Shown here one piece after another: positions 42,093 to 50,658 of a stretch of DNA of 64,000 nucleotides; the first letter of the stretch is position 1; the number at the start of each line of letters is the position of its first letter. The stretch is from Sphingomonadaceae bacterium (GTDB taxonomy: Bacteria; Pseudomonadota; Alphaproteobacteria; Sphingomonadales; Sphingomonadaceae), in contig CANJQJ010000011.1 of NCBI GenBank assembly GCA_947476425.1, forward strand, positions 1-64,000, written 5' to 3'. Both the position numbers and the translations under genes were made by a program. The notes beneath the pieces are model-generated. The model worked only from the letters and a program-made list of their open reading frames with translations. It ran no database searches and was not told where the DNA came from.

Positions 42093-44759
42093 ATGAGTAT
42101 TCGCCATCTCGAAAACCTTATCCGGCCACGCAGTGTCGCGCTGGTCGGCGCGTCGATGCGTCCGGGCTCGGTCGGTCAGGTCGTTCTCGCCAATATCCTT
42201 GGCAACGGATTCGCCGGGGCAATCCATGCGGTGAACCCCAAGCCGATCGATATGCCCGGGGTCCGCTGGTCGGCATCGATCGAGGCACTGCCCGCTGCGG
42301 TCGATCTTGCCGTTGTCGTCACGCCTGCTGACACCGTTCCGGACATTATTGGCCGGCTGGGCGCGATTGGCTGCCGCACGGCGGTTGTCATTTCCGCTGG
42401 TGTCACCGAGGCGAGCGGCCTTCGCGAAGCGATGCTCGATGCCGCCAAGCCATACATGCTTCGCGTGATCGGACCCAACTGCCTCGGCGTATTGATGCCC
42501 CAGGTCGGCCTCAACGCCTCCTTCGCGCGCACCGAAACCCGGACTGGCCGTCTCGCGCTGATCTCGCAATCCGGCGCCCTCGTAACCGCGATCCTTGACT
42601 GGGCATCGGCGCGCGAGATCGGTTTCTCCGGCATCGTCTCTGTCGGCGACATGGCCGATGTCGATCTCGGCGACCTGATCGACCTGTTTGCGTCCGATCC
42701 CGAGACTGATGGCATACTGCTTTATGTCGAGGGCGCGACCAATCCCGGCAAGTTCATTTCTGCCGCGCGCGCCGCCGCGCGAGTCAAACCGGTGATTGCG
42801 ATCAAGGCCGGCCGCACGGCCGGCGCGCGGAAGGCAGCACTTTCGCATACCGGGGCGCTCGCCGGCTCCTATGAGGTCTATCAAGGCGTATTCCGGCGCG
42901 CGGGGATCGTCATGGTCGAGACGCTGACCGACATGTTCGATGCCGCCGAAACCCTGTGTCGAACCCAGCACATCGCCGGCAACCGGCTCGGTATCGTCAC
43001 CAATGGCGGTGGTGCCGGGATCCTTGCCGCCGATGCGCTCGGAAGTACGCAAGGCGTGCTTGCGACGCTGGACGGGGCGACCGTGACCGGGCTGGACGCC
43101 AGGCTGCCCCGTGGCTGGTCCCGGTCCAATCCGGTCGATATCATCGGCGATGCCCATGCCGATCGCTACACCGCCGCGATCACTGCGGTGCTCGACGATC
43201 CAGCCATCGATGCCGTGCTGGTGATGTACTGCCCGGTTGCCGTTACCGCGCCCGGGGACATCGCGACGGCGCTTGCCAACGCGGTCAGCGATGCGCGCGG
43301 GCGCGGCAACCGCAAGCCGGTGCTCGCCTGCTGGCTTGGCGACGCCAATGCGGGGGTGGCGCGTCCGATCCTGTCGGCGGCCGATATCCCGCTGTTCAAT
43401 ACGCCCGACGATGCCGTGCGAGGTTTCGGCTATCTGCTTGCGGCGAAGGAAGCGCATGACGGGCTGATGGGGACGCCTTCCACGGCGGGCGAACTCGCCA
43501 ATGACGGGGTCTCGGCACGAGCGATCATCGCGCGCGTCCGGGCGGATGGCCGGGACCTGCTCGACGAAGTCGAAGCCAAAGCGCTGCTGGCGACATTTGG
43601 CATTCCGGTGGTCGCCACGCAGTTCGCGCCCACGGCCGATGCGGTCGCCAGTGTCTGCGCCGACATGGCGGGGCCGTTCGCGGTCAAGATCGTCTCCCCG
43701 CAACTAAGCCATAAATCGGATGTCGGCGGCGTCGCGCTCGATTTGGCTGACGGCAAGGCTGCCGTCGAAGCTGCGCGCGCAATGCATGAGCGGATCGCGC
43801 GCGAGCATCCCGAAGCGCGGATCGACGGCTTCGCGGTGCAGCCGATGGTGCGCAGGCCCGGTGCGCAGGAGATGATCGTCGGTATCGCCGATGATCCGGG
43901 CTTCGGTCCGGTGCTGATGGTCGGCGCCGGTGGCAAGGCTGTCGAACTGCTCAAGGATCGCAGCTTCGGCTTGCCGCCGCTCGATGACCGACTGGCGCGC
44001 CAGATGATTGCGGGCACGCGGATCTCGAAGCTGCTGGCAGGGTATCGCGACGAGCCGCCGGCAGACATCGCCGGTGTCTCGGCGGTGCTCTGCGCATTAT
44101 CGACGATGGCGATCGAACTTCCCGAGATTGCCGAACTCGACATCAACCCGCTGCTCGTCGACAGCCGGGGGGTGGTCGCGCTCGATGCCCGGATTCGGAT
44201 CACGGCCGATGCCGCGCCGCCATCGCGGCTCGTCATCCGTCCGATCCCGATGCAGTGGGCGGCGGACCTCGTGACACGCTCGGGCTTGGCCTTCCATGTT
44301 CGCCCGGTCCGCCCCGAGGACGAGCCAGCGCTGGCGGCCTTCTTCACCCATGTCTCGCCTGAGGATATTCGTTTCCGCTTCCTCTCGCCGGTCCGCGAGG
44401 TCGGGCATGAGCGCCTCGCTGCGATGACCCAGATCGATTATTGGCGGACGATGACCTTCCTGGGCTTTGCGGACGATGGCGAGACGGTGATCGCAGCCGC
44501 CACGCTCGCCGCGGACCCCGATCGGCTGCGTGCCGAGGTGGCGATTTCGATACGCTCCGAGCTCAAGGGCAGGGGCATCGCCTGGACGCTGCTGGAACAT
44601 GTCATCAGCTATGCGAAAGCCGAGGGCATCGGCGCCATCGAGTCGGTCGAAAGCGCCGACAGCGCGGCGGCGATCGATCTCGAACGCGAGATGGGCTTCA
44701 CCGTGCGGCCTGATCCGGGTGATCCAGCGCTCCGGATCGTGCGGCTGGAACTGGGGTAG
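42093..44759 (+). CDS. acyl-CoA synthetase (ADP-forming) fused to GNAT acetyltransferase
   Basis: The 888-residue multidomain protein begins with a CoA-binding Rossmann domain (SVALVGASMRPGSVG), followed by succinyl-CoA ligase-like domains with the phospho-His candidate H252 in ALSHTGALAG, an ATP-grasp domain (EVEAKALLATFGIPV, AVKIVSPQLSHKSDVGG), and a C-terminal GNAT domain (FHVRPVRPEDEPALAAFF, LKGRGIAWTLLEHVI). Homologues such as Pat act as protein lysine acetyltransferases rather than acid-CoA ligases. It is divergent from the fds operon, with about 115 bases between start sites. Confidence 0.9.
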   Translation: MSIRHLENLIRPRSVALVGASMRPGSVGQVVLANILGNGFAGAIHAVNPKPIDMPGVRWSASIEALPAAVDLAVVVTPADTVPDIIGRLGAIGCRTAVVISAGVTEASGLREAMLDAAKPYMLRVIGPNCLGVLMPQVGLNASFARTETRTGRLALISQSGALVTAILDWASAREIGFSGIVSVGDMADVDLGDLIDLFASDPETDGILLYVEGATNPGKFISAARAAARVKPVIAIKAGRTAGARKAALSHTGALAGSYEVYQGVFRRAGIVMVETLTDMFDAAETLCRTQHIAGNRLGIVTNGGGAGILAADALGSTQGVLATLDGATVTGLDARLPRGWSRSNPVDIIGDAHADRYTAAITAVLDDPAIDAVLVMYCPVAVTAPGDIATALANAVSDARGRGNRKPVLACWLGDANAGVARPILSAADIPLFNTPDDAVRGFGYLLAAKEAHDGLMGTPSTAGELANDGVSARAIIARVRADGRDLLDEVEAKALLATFGIPVVATQFAPTADAVASVCADMAGPFAVKIVSPQLSHKSDVGGVALDLADGKAAVEAARAMHERIAREHPEARIDGFAVQPMVRRPGAQEMIVGIADDPGFGPVLMVGAGGKAVELLKDRSFGLPPLDDRLARQMIAGTRISKLLAGYRDEPPADIAGVSAVLCALSTMAIELPEIAELDINPLLVDSRGVVALDARIRITADAAPPSRLVIRPIPMQWAADLVTRSGLAFHVRPVRPEDEPALAAFFTHVSPEDIRFRFLSPVREVGHERLAAMTQIDYWRTMTFLGFADDGETVIAAATLAADPDRLRAEVAISIRSELKGRGIAWTLLEHVISYAKAEGIGAIESVESADSAAAIDLEREMGFTVRPDPGDPALRIVRLELG

Positions 44760-44777
44760 GGTGGGGGGCTCCCTCCG

Positions 44778-44930
44778 CCGCTCATCCTGAGGAGCCATTG
44801 AGCTTGTCGAAATGGCGTCTCGAAGGACGTCAGCGTTGCGGTCCTTCGAGACGGGTCTTCGGCAAGAGCTCAGCCCCTCCTCAGGATGAGCGGTGGTGGG
44901 TTAGGCCCAGCGCCTCCTCAGGATGGGCGG
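44778..44930. repeat. dispersed repeat family C, copy 2
   Basis: CCGCTCATCCTGAGGAG ... GTCGAAATGGCGTCTCGAAG ... TCCTTCGAGACGGG ... CTCCTCAGGATGAGCGG repeats the layout of 14965-15120. An extra right arm (CTCCTCAGGATGGGCGG) follows. It fills the gap between the convergent ACD-GNAT and ABC genes. Confidence 0.85.
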
Positions 44931-44962
44931 GCAGCGGAGGCATTCATCTCAATGCCAGCCCT

Positions 44963-45649
44963 CTACGCCTCCTCCACCTTGACCACGCGCCCGTCGAGCA
45001 TCGAGATCCTTACATCCGCCTGCGCGGCGATGCCGAGGTCGTGAGTCACGCATACCACGGCGCGCTGCTGCTCATGCGCGAGCATCCGGAACACATCGAC
45101 CACGTTTGCCGAGCTGACGCTGTCGAGATTGCCGGTTGGCTCGTCGCCGAGGATCAGCATCGGATCATTGGCCAGCGCTCGCGCGATTGCGACTCGCTGG
45201 CGTTCGCCGCCGGAAAGCCGATCGGGCGTCTTGGTCTCCTTGCCGGCCAGCCCCATCGTCGCGAGCAGTTCCATCGCGCGGGGTTCGATTTCAGCCGGCT
45301 TGAGCTTTGCGAGCCGCCGCATCGGCAGCATCACATTCTCGATCGCGGTGAATTCGGGCAGCAGGAAGTGGAACTGGAAGACGAAACCGAAATGCTCGAG
45401 CCGCAATTGTGCCCGCGCGTCGCCGTCGAGTTCGGCGACATTCTCGCCCTGCAGGAGGAGCGCGCCTTCGGTTGGCCGGTCGATCATGCCGAGCAGGTAG
45501 AGCAGCGAGGATTTGCCGCAGCCTGATGGCCCAGTGATGGCGGTGAATGTTCCGGGTGCGACCGCGAAGCTCACGTCGCGGACAAGCGTTACCGGCGGAT
45601 CGCCAGGAAGAGTCCGCCCAAGCCCCTGCGCTTCGAGGACGGGACTCAT
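44963..45649 (-). CDS. ABC transporter ATP-binding protein (LolD/MacB type)
   Basis: The 228-residue ATPase has Walker A GPSGCGKSS, a Q-loop in FVFQFHFLLPE, signature LSGGERQRVAIARAL, Walker B MLILGDEPTGNLD and the switch His in CVTHD. Length and sequence are typical of LolD/MacB-type exporters that power FtsX-like permeases. ATG 45649 overlaps the stop of the permease gene. It is the last gene of a three-gene export operon with the permease and an HlyD-like adaptor. Confidence 0.92.
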   Translation of the reverse strand: MSPVLEAQGLGRTLPGDPPVTLVRDVSFAVAPGTFTAITGPSGCGKSSLLYLLGMIDRPTEGALLLQGENVAELDGDARAQLRLEHFGFVFQFHFLLPEFTAIENVMLPMRRLAKLKPAEIEPRAMELLATMGLAGKETKTPDRLSGGERQRVAIARALANDPMLILGDEPTGNLDSVSSANVVDVFRMLAHEQQRAVVCVTHDLGIAAQADVRISMLDGRVVKVEEA

Positions 45650-46896
45650 GCTGCGCCGCGCAGGATTTCGACGGGATCGACCCGCGATGCCTTGCGCGCC
45701 GGCAGCCATGCCGCGATGCCGCCGGCAAAGAGCGAGGCGGCAGCTGCGATTGCATATTGGCGTGGGGTGCGATCAAGCGGGACGTGCTGGTTTTCGCCCC
45801 CGACAGCGAAGTTCAGCGACCCGAGGATGTTCATCAACCCGAAGCCGAGCAGCCAGCCGCACATCACCCCGATCAGTGCGAGCAGCACGCCCTCGATGAT
45901 GAAGATCAGCTGGAGATCGAATTCCGAAAAGCCCATCGAGCGCATGATCGCGATGTCGCGGCGCTTGTCCGACACGCTGGTCGAAACCACGGTGTAGATG
46001 CCGAAGCTCGCCACCAGCAGGATCGCCGAGACCACGCTGTACATGATCACGTTGCGGGTAACGAGCAGGGCGAGGAAATCCGACGATCGGTCCTCCCAGC
46101 TTTCCGCCTTGTAGCCGAAGCGGCCTTCGAGCTGCTTGCTGATCTGATCGGCCTGGTAGGGATCGGGCAGCTTCACGCCGATCCGGTTGATGATGAATGG
46201 CCTGCCCAGCATCGATTGCGCCTCGCGAAGCAGGACATAGCCCATCGACGACGACATCATCACCTGACCCTTCTTGAAGAGCCCGACGATGCGCAGCGAC
46301 CTTGTGGTTCCCGAGGCCGAGGTTGCCCCTACGACATCGCCCATTCCGAGACCAAGCCGCTGGGCGAGATCCTCGCCGATGATGATTCCGCCCTGCACTC
46401 GCTCCAGATCGCGCAGGTGGCCGACGCGGAGCTTGTCCGCGATCGTGCTGACCTTGGTCTCGACGCTCGGATCGATCCCGACGATGCCGAGCGCTTCCTC
46501 GCGGCCGCCGACGCGGAGCGTGACGCCGCCGGTAAGGCTTGGCGATCCGATCGCGCCCGGTACTGCGTTTACCGCGCGCAGGATGGCTGGCCAATTCTTG
46601 AGCCCACGTACTTCGGTGCGGACCTTGTAGCCGTGCATCGCGATCATCGATCCCGGAAATGCGCGCACGCCCGGCTGCGGGGCGGGGCTGCGCAGCTCGT
46701 CCGAGATGATGATCTGCGGTGCGGCATCGATCAGCGTCTTGATGAAGTCGTTCTGGCTGCCGATCATCAGGGCGGAGACCGCGAGGAAGAAGCCGACGCC
46801 GACCATTACCCCGCTGACCGCCACCACGGTCTGCCGCTTGCGTCGCGAAAGATGCTTGATCGCGATATCGAGCAGCAGCAGGAGACGGTCGATCAC
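45646..46896 (-). CDS. ABC transporter permease (MacB/FtsX type)
   Basis: The 416-residue membrane protein has an N-terminal transmembrane helix (RKRQTVVAVSGVMVGVGFFLAV), a large periplasmic domain and three C-terminal helices, including MYSVVSAILLVASFGIYTVVSTSVSDKRRDIAIMRSMGFSEFDLQLIFIIEGVLLALIG, the FtsX domain hallmark. It probably moves lipophilic or peptide cargo between inner membrane and periplasm rather than across the inner membrane. It overlaps both neighbours by ATGA. Confidence 0.9.
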   Translation of the reverse strand: MIDRLLLLLDIAIKHLSRRKRQTVVAVSGVMVGVGFFLAVSALMIGSQNDFIKTLIDAAPQIIISDELRSPAPQPGVRAFPGSMIAMHGYKVRTEVRGLKNWPAILRAVNAVPGAIGSPSLTGGVTLRVGGREEALGIVGIDPSVETKVSTIADKLRVGHLRDLERVQGGIIIGEDLAQRLGLGMGDVVGATSASGTTRSLRIVGLFKKGQVMMSSSMGYVLLREAQSMLGRPFIINRIGVKLPDPYQADQISKQLEGRFGYKAESWEDRSSDFLALLVTRNVIMYSVVSAILLVASFGIYTVVSTSVSDKRRDIAIMRSMGFSEFDLQLIFIIEGVLLALIGVMCGWLLGFGLMNILGSLNFAVGGENQHVPLDRTPRQYAIAAAASLFAGGIAAWLPARKASRVDPVEILRGAA

Positions 46897-47897
46897 GGTT
46901 TTCTTGCCTTGATCCGTTCGCCCTCGGCCAGATCGCTCGGCGGCGCGCTGATCACGCTGTCGCCCGGCTTGAGCCCCGAGAGGATCTGGACTTCGTCAGT
47001 GCCTGCAATGCCAGTTGTAACGCGGCGCCGATGTGCGTGGCCGTTTTCGCTCACCCAGGCGAAATCGTTGATCACGGCGGATGCCGGCACCAGCAACGCC
47101 CGATCCGTACGGCGGGTGACGATATTCACCTCGAGCGTGAGCCCGATCGGAAGCGGCTCGGCCTTGTCAAGCAACAGGCGCGCCCGGAATGCGCGCTGGG
47201 AAGGATCGCCGCCCGGCGTGATCTCGCTGACATGGGCCCGGATGATCCGCCCGGGCCATGCGTCGCTCGACATGAGGGCCGGCTGGCCGGGACGGATGCG
47301 CGGCACGTCGCGCTCGTCGACGGTCGCGGTGATCCGGATCCGCGCCGGATCGCCCAGCTGCATCAAGGTACGTGTCGGCACCGCCAGATCGCCCGGCTCG
47401 ACGTCGCGCTTGAGGACAATCCCGTCAATCCCGGCGCGCAGGACATATTGATCGAGCCGTGCCCGTGCGCTTTCTTCGGCGGCGCGTGCTGCCTGGGCGG
47501 TGGAAACGACCTTGTCGCGAGACGCCTTCGTCACCCAGCCGCGCGAGACGAGTGCGAGCGTGCGCCGCTCGTCCTGGATCGCGCCGCTGCGTTGCGCGGC
47601 GGCCTGGGACAGCAATCCGCGTTGCTCGCTATCGTCGAGCAGGACCAGCGCCTGGCCGCGGACGACGCGTGCGCCTTCCTCGACGAGCACGCGGCCGACC
47701 GGTGCCGTTACCCGGGATGCGATGGCAACCGGCTGGCGAGTCTCGACAAAGCCGGTTGCGTAGACCAGTTCGACCGCCGGCCCCTCATGCGCTGGCGCGA
47801 CGGCGACCTCTCGAATGCGGCCTTGCCAGAAAAACCAGCCGCCAAGCCCGACGACAAGGAGAATTGCGATCAGGATCCAGGTGCGTGCCGATTTCAT
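46893..47897 (-). CDS. HlyD/MacA-like periplasmic adaptor
   Basis: The 334-residue membrane fusion protein has an N-terminal anchor helix (WILIAILLVVGLGGWFFW), a lipoyl-like half (VASRVTAPVGRVLVEEGARVVRGQALVLLDDSEQRGLL), a coiled-coil segment (AARAAEESARARLDQYV) and a second half (LRAGIDGIVLKRDVEPGDLAVPTRTLM). As first gene of an ATGA-coupled operon with a MacB/FtsX permease and ATPase it likely forms a tripartite exporter. Substrate unknown. Confidence 0.9.
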   Translation of the reverse strand: MKSARTWILIAILLVVGLGGWFFWQGRIREVAVAPAHEGPAVELVYATGFVETRQPVAIASRVTAPVGRVLVEEGARVVRGQALVLLDDSEQRGLLSQAAAQRSGAIQDERRTLALVSRGWVTKASRDKVVSTAQAARAAEESARARLDQYVLRAGIDGIVLKRDVEPGDLAVPTRTLMQLGDPARIRITATVDERDVPRIRPGQPALMSSDAWPGRIIRAHVSEITPGGDPSQRAFRARLLLDKAEPLPIGLTLEVNIVTRRTDRALLVPASAVINDFAWVSENGHAHRRRVTTGIAGTDEVQILSGLKPGDSVISAPPSDLAEGERIKARKP

Positions 47898-47940
47898 ATA
47901 TTGCCGCTATGATCCCTTGGCTGATCAAGCATTAGGTTAA

Positions 47941-47950
47941 GCTACGTAGC
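47941..47950. promoter_or_regulatory. 10-bp palindrome between divergent promoters
   Basis: GCTACGTAGC is a perfect palindrome in the 86-base gap between the ABC export operon and the zinc alcohol dehydrogenase gene. It could be an operator for one or both, but a palindrome of this length can also occur by chance. Confidence 0.25.
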
Positions 47951-47983
47951 GACTGGCGCAAGCATTATGGACAGGGTGTCATA

Positions 47984-48973
47984 ATGGACAAGATGCATGC
48001 CATGCAGATCGATGCGCCCGGCGAGCCGCTTCGACTTGTCGAACGAGAAACTCCCGTGCCCGGACGTGGCGAGTTGCTGATCGTGGTCGCGGCCTGCGGG
48101 GTCTGTCGTACCGATCTCCACATCGTTGATGGTGAAATTCCGGCGCATTATCCGATTGTTCCCGGGCACGAAATCGTGGGGCGCGTCGCCGCGATCGGTG
48201 AAGGCGTAACAGGGTTCACGATCGGCGATCGGGTTGGGGTGCCGTGGCTTGGCCATAGCTGCGGCGCCTGTCCATTCTGCCTGAGCGGCCGGGAAAACCT
48301 CTGTGACGCGCCTGTATTTACTGGCTGCACGCGCGATGGGGGCTATGCGACCCATGCGATTGCCGATGCGCATTTCTGCTTTGCGATCCCCGATCGTTAC
48401 TCGGACGTCGAAGCCGCTCCATTGCTATGCGCCGGGCTGATCGGTTGGCGCGCATTGCGGATGGCGGGCGAGGGCAGGCGGATCGGGCTCTATGGCTTTG
48501 GCGCGGCGGCGCATATTCTTGCGCAAATTGCGGTGTGGCAAAGCCGCGAGGTCTTCGCATTTTCGAGGCCGGGCGATATCGCGGCACAGGAATTCGCTCG
48601 GTCGCTGGGTTGCATCTGGGCAGGCGGGTCGGACGAGACTGGGCCGTCCGATCTCGACGCAGCGCTGATCTTCGCACCGGTGGGGGCGCTGGTACCGATC
48701 GCGCTGAAAGCGGTTCGCAAGGGTGGACGCGTGGTTTGCGCGGGGATCCATATGAGCGACATCCCGTCATTCCCTTACGTCGATCTCTGGGGCGAGCGCA
48801 CGATCCTGTCGGTCGCAAACCTCACCCGCGAGGATGGTACGTCCTTCTTCGAGATCGCCGAGCAAGCTGGGCTGAGGACGGTTACGCAGTCGTTTCCGCT
48901 CAGCGATGCGAACGAGGCACTGGCTGCGCTTCGATCAGGCAGGCTCAGCGGGGCGGCAGTGATCGTGCCTTGA
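47984..48973 (+). CDS. zinc-dependent alcohol dehydrogenase (MDR family)
   Basis: The 329-residue medium-chain dehydrogenase shows catalytic zinc ligands Cys in ACGVCRTDLH and His-Glu in VPGHEIVG, a structural-zinc-like Cys set CGACPFCLSGRENLC, and the cofactor strand RIGLYGFGAAAH. The usual GxGxxG reads GFGAAAH, typical of the YahK/AdhP 'AdhA' branch. It likely interconverts an alcohol and aldehyde using NAD(P). ATG at 47984 or 47993 could initiate. It stands alone and is convergent with phoK. Confidence 0.88.
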   Translation: MDKMHAMQIDAPGEPLRLVERETPVPGRGELLIVVAACGVCRTDLHIVDGEIPAHYPIVPGHEIVGRVAAIGEGVTGFTIGDRVGVPWLGHSCGACPFCLSGRENLCDAPVFTGCTRDGGYATHAIADAHFCFAIPDRYSDVEAAPLLCAGLIGWRALRMAGEGRRIGLYGFGAAAHILAQIAVWQSREVFAFSRPGDIAAQEFARSLGCIWAGGSDETGPSDLDAALIFAPVGALVPIALKAVRKGGRVVCAGIHMSDIPSFPYVDLWGERTILSVANLTREDGTSFFEIAEQAGLRTVTQSFPLSDANEALAALRSGRLSGAAVIVP

Positions 48974-48975
48974 GA

Positions 48976-50586
48976 TCAGGGGCAGGTCGTGCCCTGGCTC
49001 GCGTCGAGATCGAGACAGTGGCCGTCGATCTGCGATGGATCGACCCGCAATCCGATCAAGCCAGCCAGGGACGGTATGACATCGACGGTCATCACGCTCG
49101 CCGGCTGCTCGAAGCCGGTGACGCCTGGCCACCAGAACAGCAGCGGCACGCGGCGGTCATAATCCCAGGGCGAGCCGTGGGTGGTGACATAGCCCTTGAG
49201 CGGATCGGCGATGGGGCTGGTTCGGGGCTTGAGCAGCACGATCAGGTCCCCCGAGCGCCCTGGGTAGAAACTGGCAGCGGCGCGTTCGGCGAGGGACCAG
49301 CTTTCCGGCGGCTTGGTCGGGATCTTGACGGCGCGGAGATCGCGCGCGGTGAAGGTTGCCGCAACGTCCGGCCGGGCATTGAGCCATGCCTGCGCCCTGC
49401 TGATAAGCTTGATGCGTGCGGCGCCCTTAACGCGGGGAGCAACATAGACGTCGCCCGCGATGGAATCGCCGAGAATGAGTGGATCGGCACCTGCACCGAG
49501 CGCCTTGTTCAATGCTGCGAAGCTCGTGCCCGGCGAAACGCGCGCGGCTTCGGTCGCGCCGTGCTGCCGATCGCGTTCGGGGAGGTCGACGCCGCCATGA
49601 TCGGCGCTCAGCATCACCGCATAGCGTATTCCGGTGGCATCGAGCCGATCGAGGAAATGGCCGAGGGCGGCATCGAGCGCCATCATCTGGACGCACATCT
49701 CGACGCCGCCCGGGCCAAAGCGATGGCCGACATAATCGGTAACCGAAAGGCTGACGGTGAGCAGGTCGGGAGCGGAGCCCTTGCCGAGCTTTTCGGCCTC
49801 GACGAAGCCGGCGGCGATATCGAGCGTCGCCTGGTCGAGTTCGGGTCGGAAGCGGATATCCTTGGTGTCGCCGGGCGCGAGTGCCTCAGGCGCATTGCCG
49901 ACGCTCTTGCCGCCGCCAATGGCGAGTGGCGCGGCAATGCAGTTGCCTGGCACGACCGGCGCGGGCAGCCCCACCGCGATTCCGGCGAGGAGACGGTCGC
50001 TGACCTGGGAAACGACGGGAGTGGGCTTCCGCCCGCTGTAGCTGACGAAGCCGTTGCCGCCCCACCACCATGTCTGGTCGGCGGACTTGCCGGCCATCAT
50101 CATGGCGGCGCGATCCTTGCCCGATACCGAGAAGACGCGAGTCCCCGGATTGGCGAGCTTCATGCGATCGCCAAGCGTCGGCACGCGGAGGTGAATGAGC
50201 GAGGCAGAATATTCCTTCGAGCTGGATCCGGGGACGCTCTCGTCCTCGGCGCAATAGATGTTCTTGTCGGCGCGCGCGGCGGCGGCATCGTACCAGTTGT
50301 TCGCGATGATGCCGCTGTGCGCAGGATGCACGCCGGTGAGCAGCGTTGCGTGGCCCGGGCAGGTCTCGGTCGCGGCATGGGCGTGATAGGCCGAGGGGAA
50401 GACGACGCCTTGCTGCAACCGTTTCAGGCCGCCGGTATATTGCGCGCGATAGGCGGCGAAGAGGTCGGCCGAATATTGATCGATCGAGATAGCGACGAGG
50501 AGGCCCGGCCTTGGCACCTCGGCGTGCAGAGGACCGGAAAACGCCAGGCTAGCGGCAGCGATTGATCGACAAAGCGGCTTCTTCAT
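48976..50586 (-). CDS. phoK: PhoK-type secreted alkaline phosphatase
   Basis: The 536-residue product has a signal peptide ending near AEVPRPG and the PhoK-like alkaline phosphatase core: first metal Asp in VAISIDQYSADLF (Asp36), catalytic Thr73 in HAHAATETCPGHATLLTG, GIIANNWYD, YCAEDE, and late LSADHGGV with metal ligands. PhoK of Sphingomonas uses two Zn with a Thr nucleophile and hydrolyses phosphomonoesters extracellularly. Six Cys are visible. ATG 50586 follows CTCCAGC-type weak SD sequence; it is divergent from the DsbD-like gene. Confidence 0.88.
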   Translation of the reverse strand: MKKPLCRSIAAASLAFSGPLHAEVPRPGLLVAISIDQYSADLFAAYRAQYTGGLKRLQQGVVFPSAYHAHAATETCPGHATLLTGVHPAHSGIIANNWYDAAAARADKNIYCAEDESVPGSSSKEYSASLIHLRVPTLGDRMKLANPGTRVFSVSGKDRAAMMMAGKSADQTWWWGGNGFVSYSGRKPTPVVSQVSDRLLAGIAVGLPAPVVPGNCIAAPLAIGGGKSVGNAPEALAPGDTKDIRFRPELDQATLDIAAGFVEAEKLGKGSAPDLLTVSLSVTDYVGHRFGPGGVEMCVQMMALDAALGHFLDRLDATGIRYAVMLSADHGGVDLPERDRQHGATEAARVSPGTSFAALNKALGAGADPLILGDSIAGDVYVAPRVKGAARIKLISRAQAWLNARPDVAATFTARDLRAVKIPTKPPESWSLAERAAASFYPGRSGDLIVLLKPRTSPIADPLKGYVTTHGSPWDYDRRVPLLFWWPGVTGFEQPASVMTVDVIPSLAGLIGLRVDPSQIDGHCLDLDASQGTTCP

Positions 50587-50658
50587 GCTGGAGATTCCGT
50601 GGGTATGATTTTGAATGAAACAATATAGTAGACGAACGCGACCAATACGGGAAACTTC

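Noticed and set aside
41958-43703. 581-codon open frame antisense to the ACD-GNAT gene
   Set aside because: It is a shadow of a strong coding frame with recognisable CoA-ligase domains.
42093-44759. simple acetate-CoA ligase
   Set aside because: The C-terminal GNAT domain and fused architecture point to a Pat-like acetyltransferase; ligase activity cannot be claimed from the sequence.
45547-47451. 634-codon open frame antisense to the ABC export operon
   Set aside because: It crosses three translationally coupled genes with clear motifs and its own product is not protein-like.
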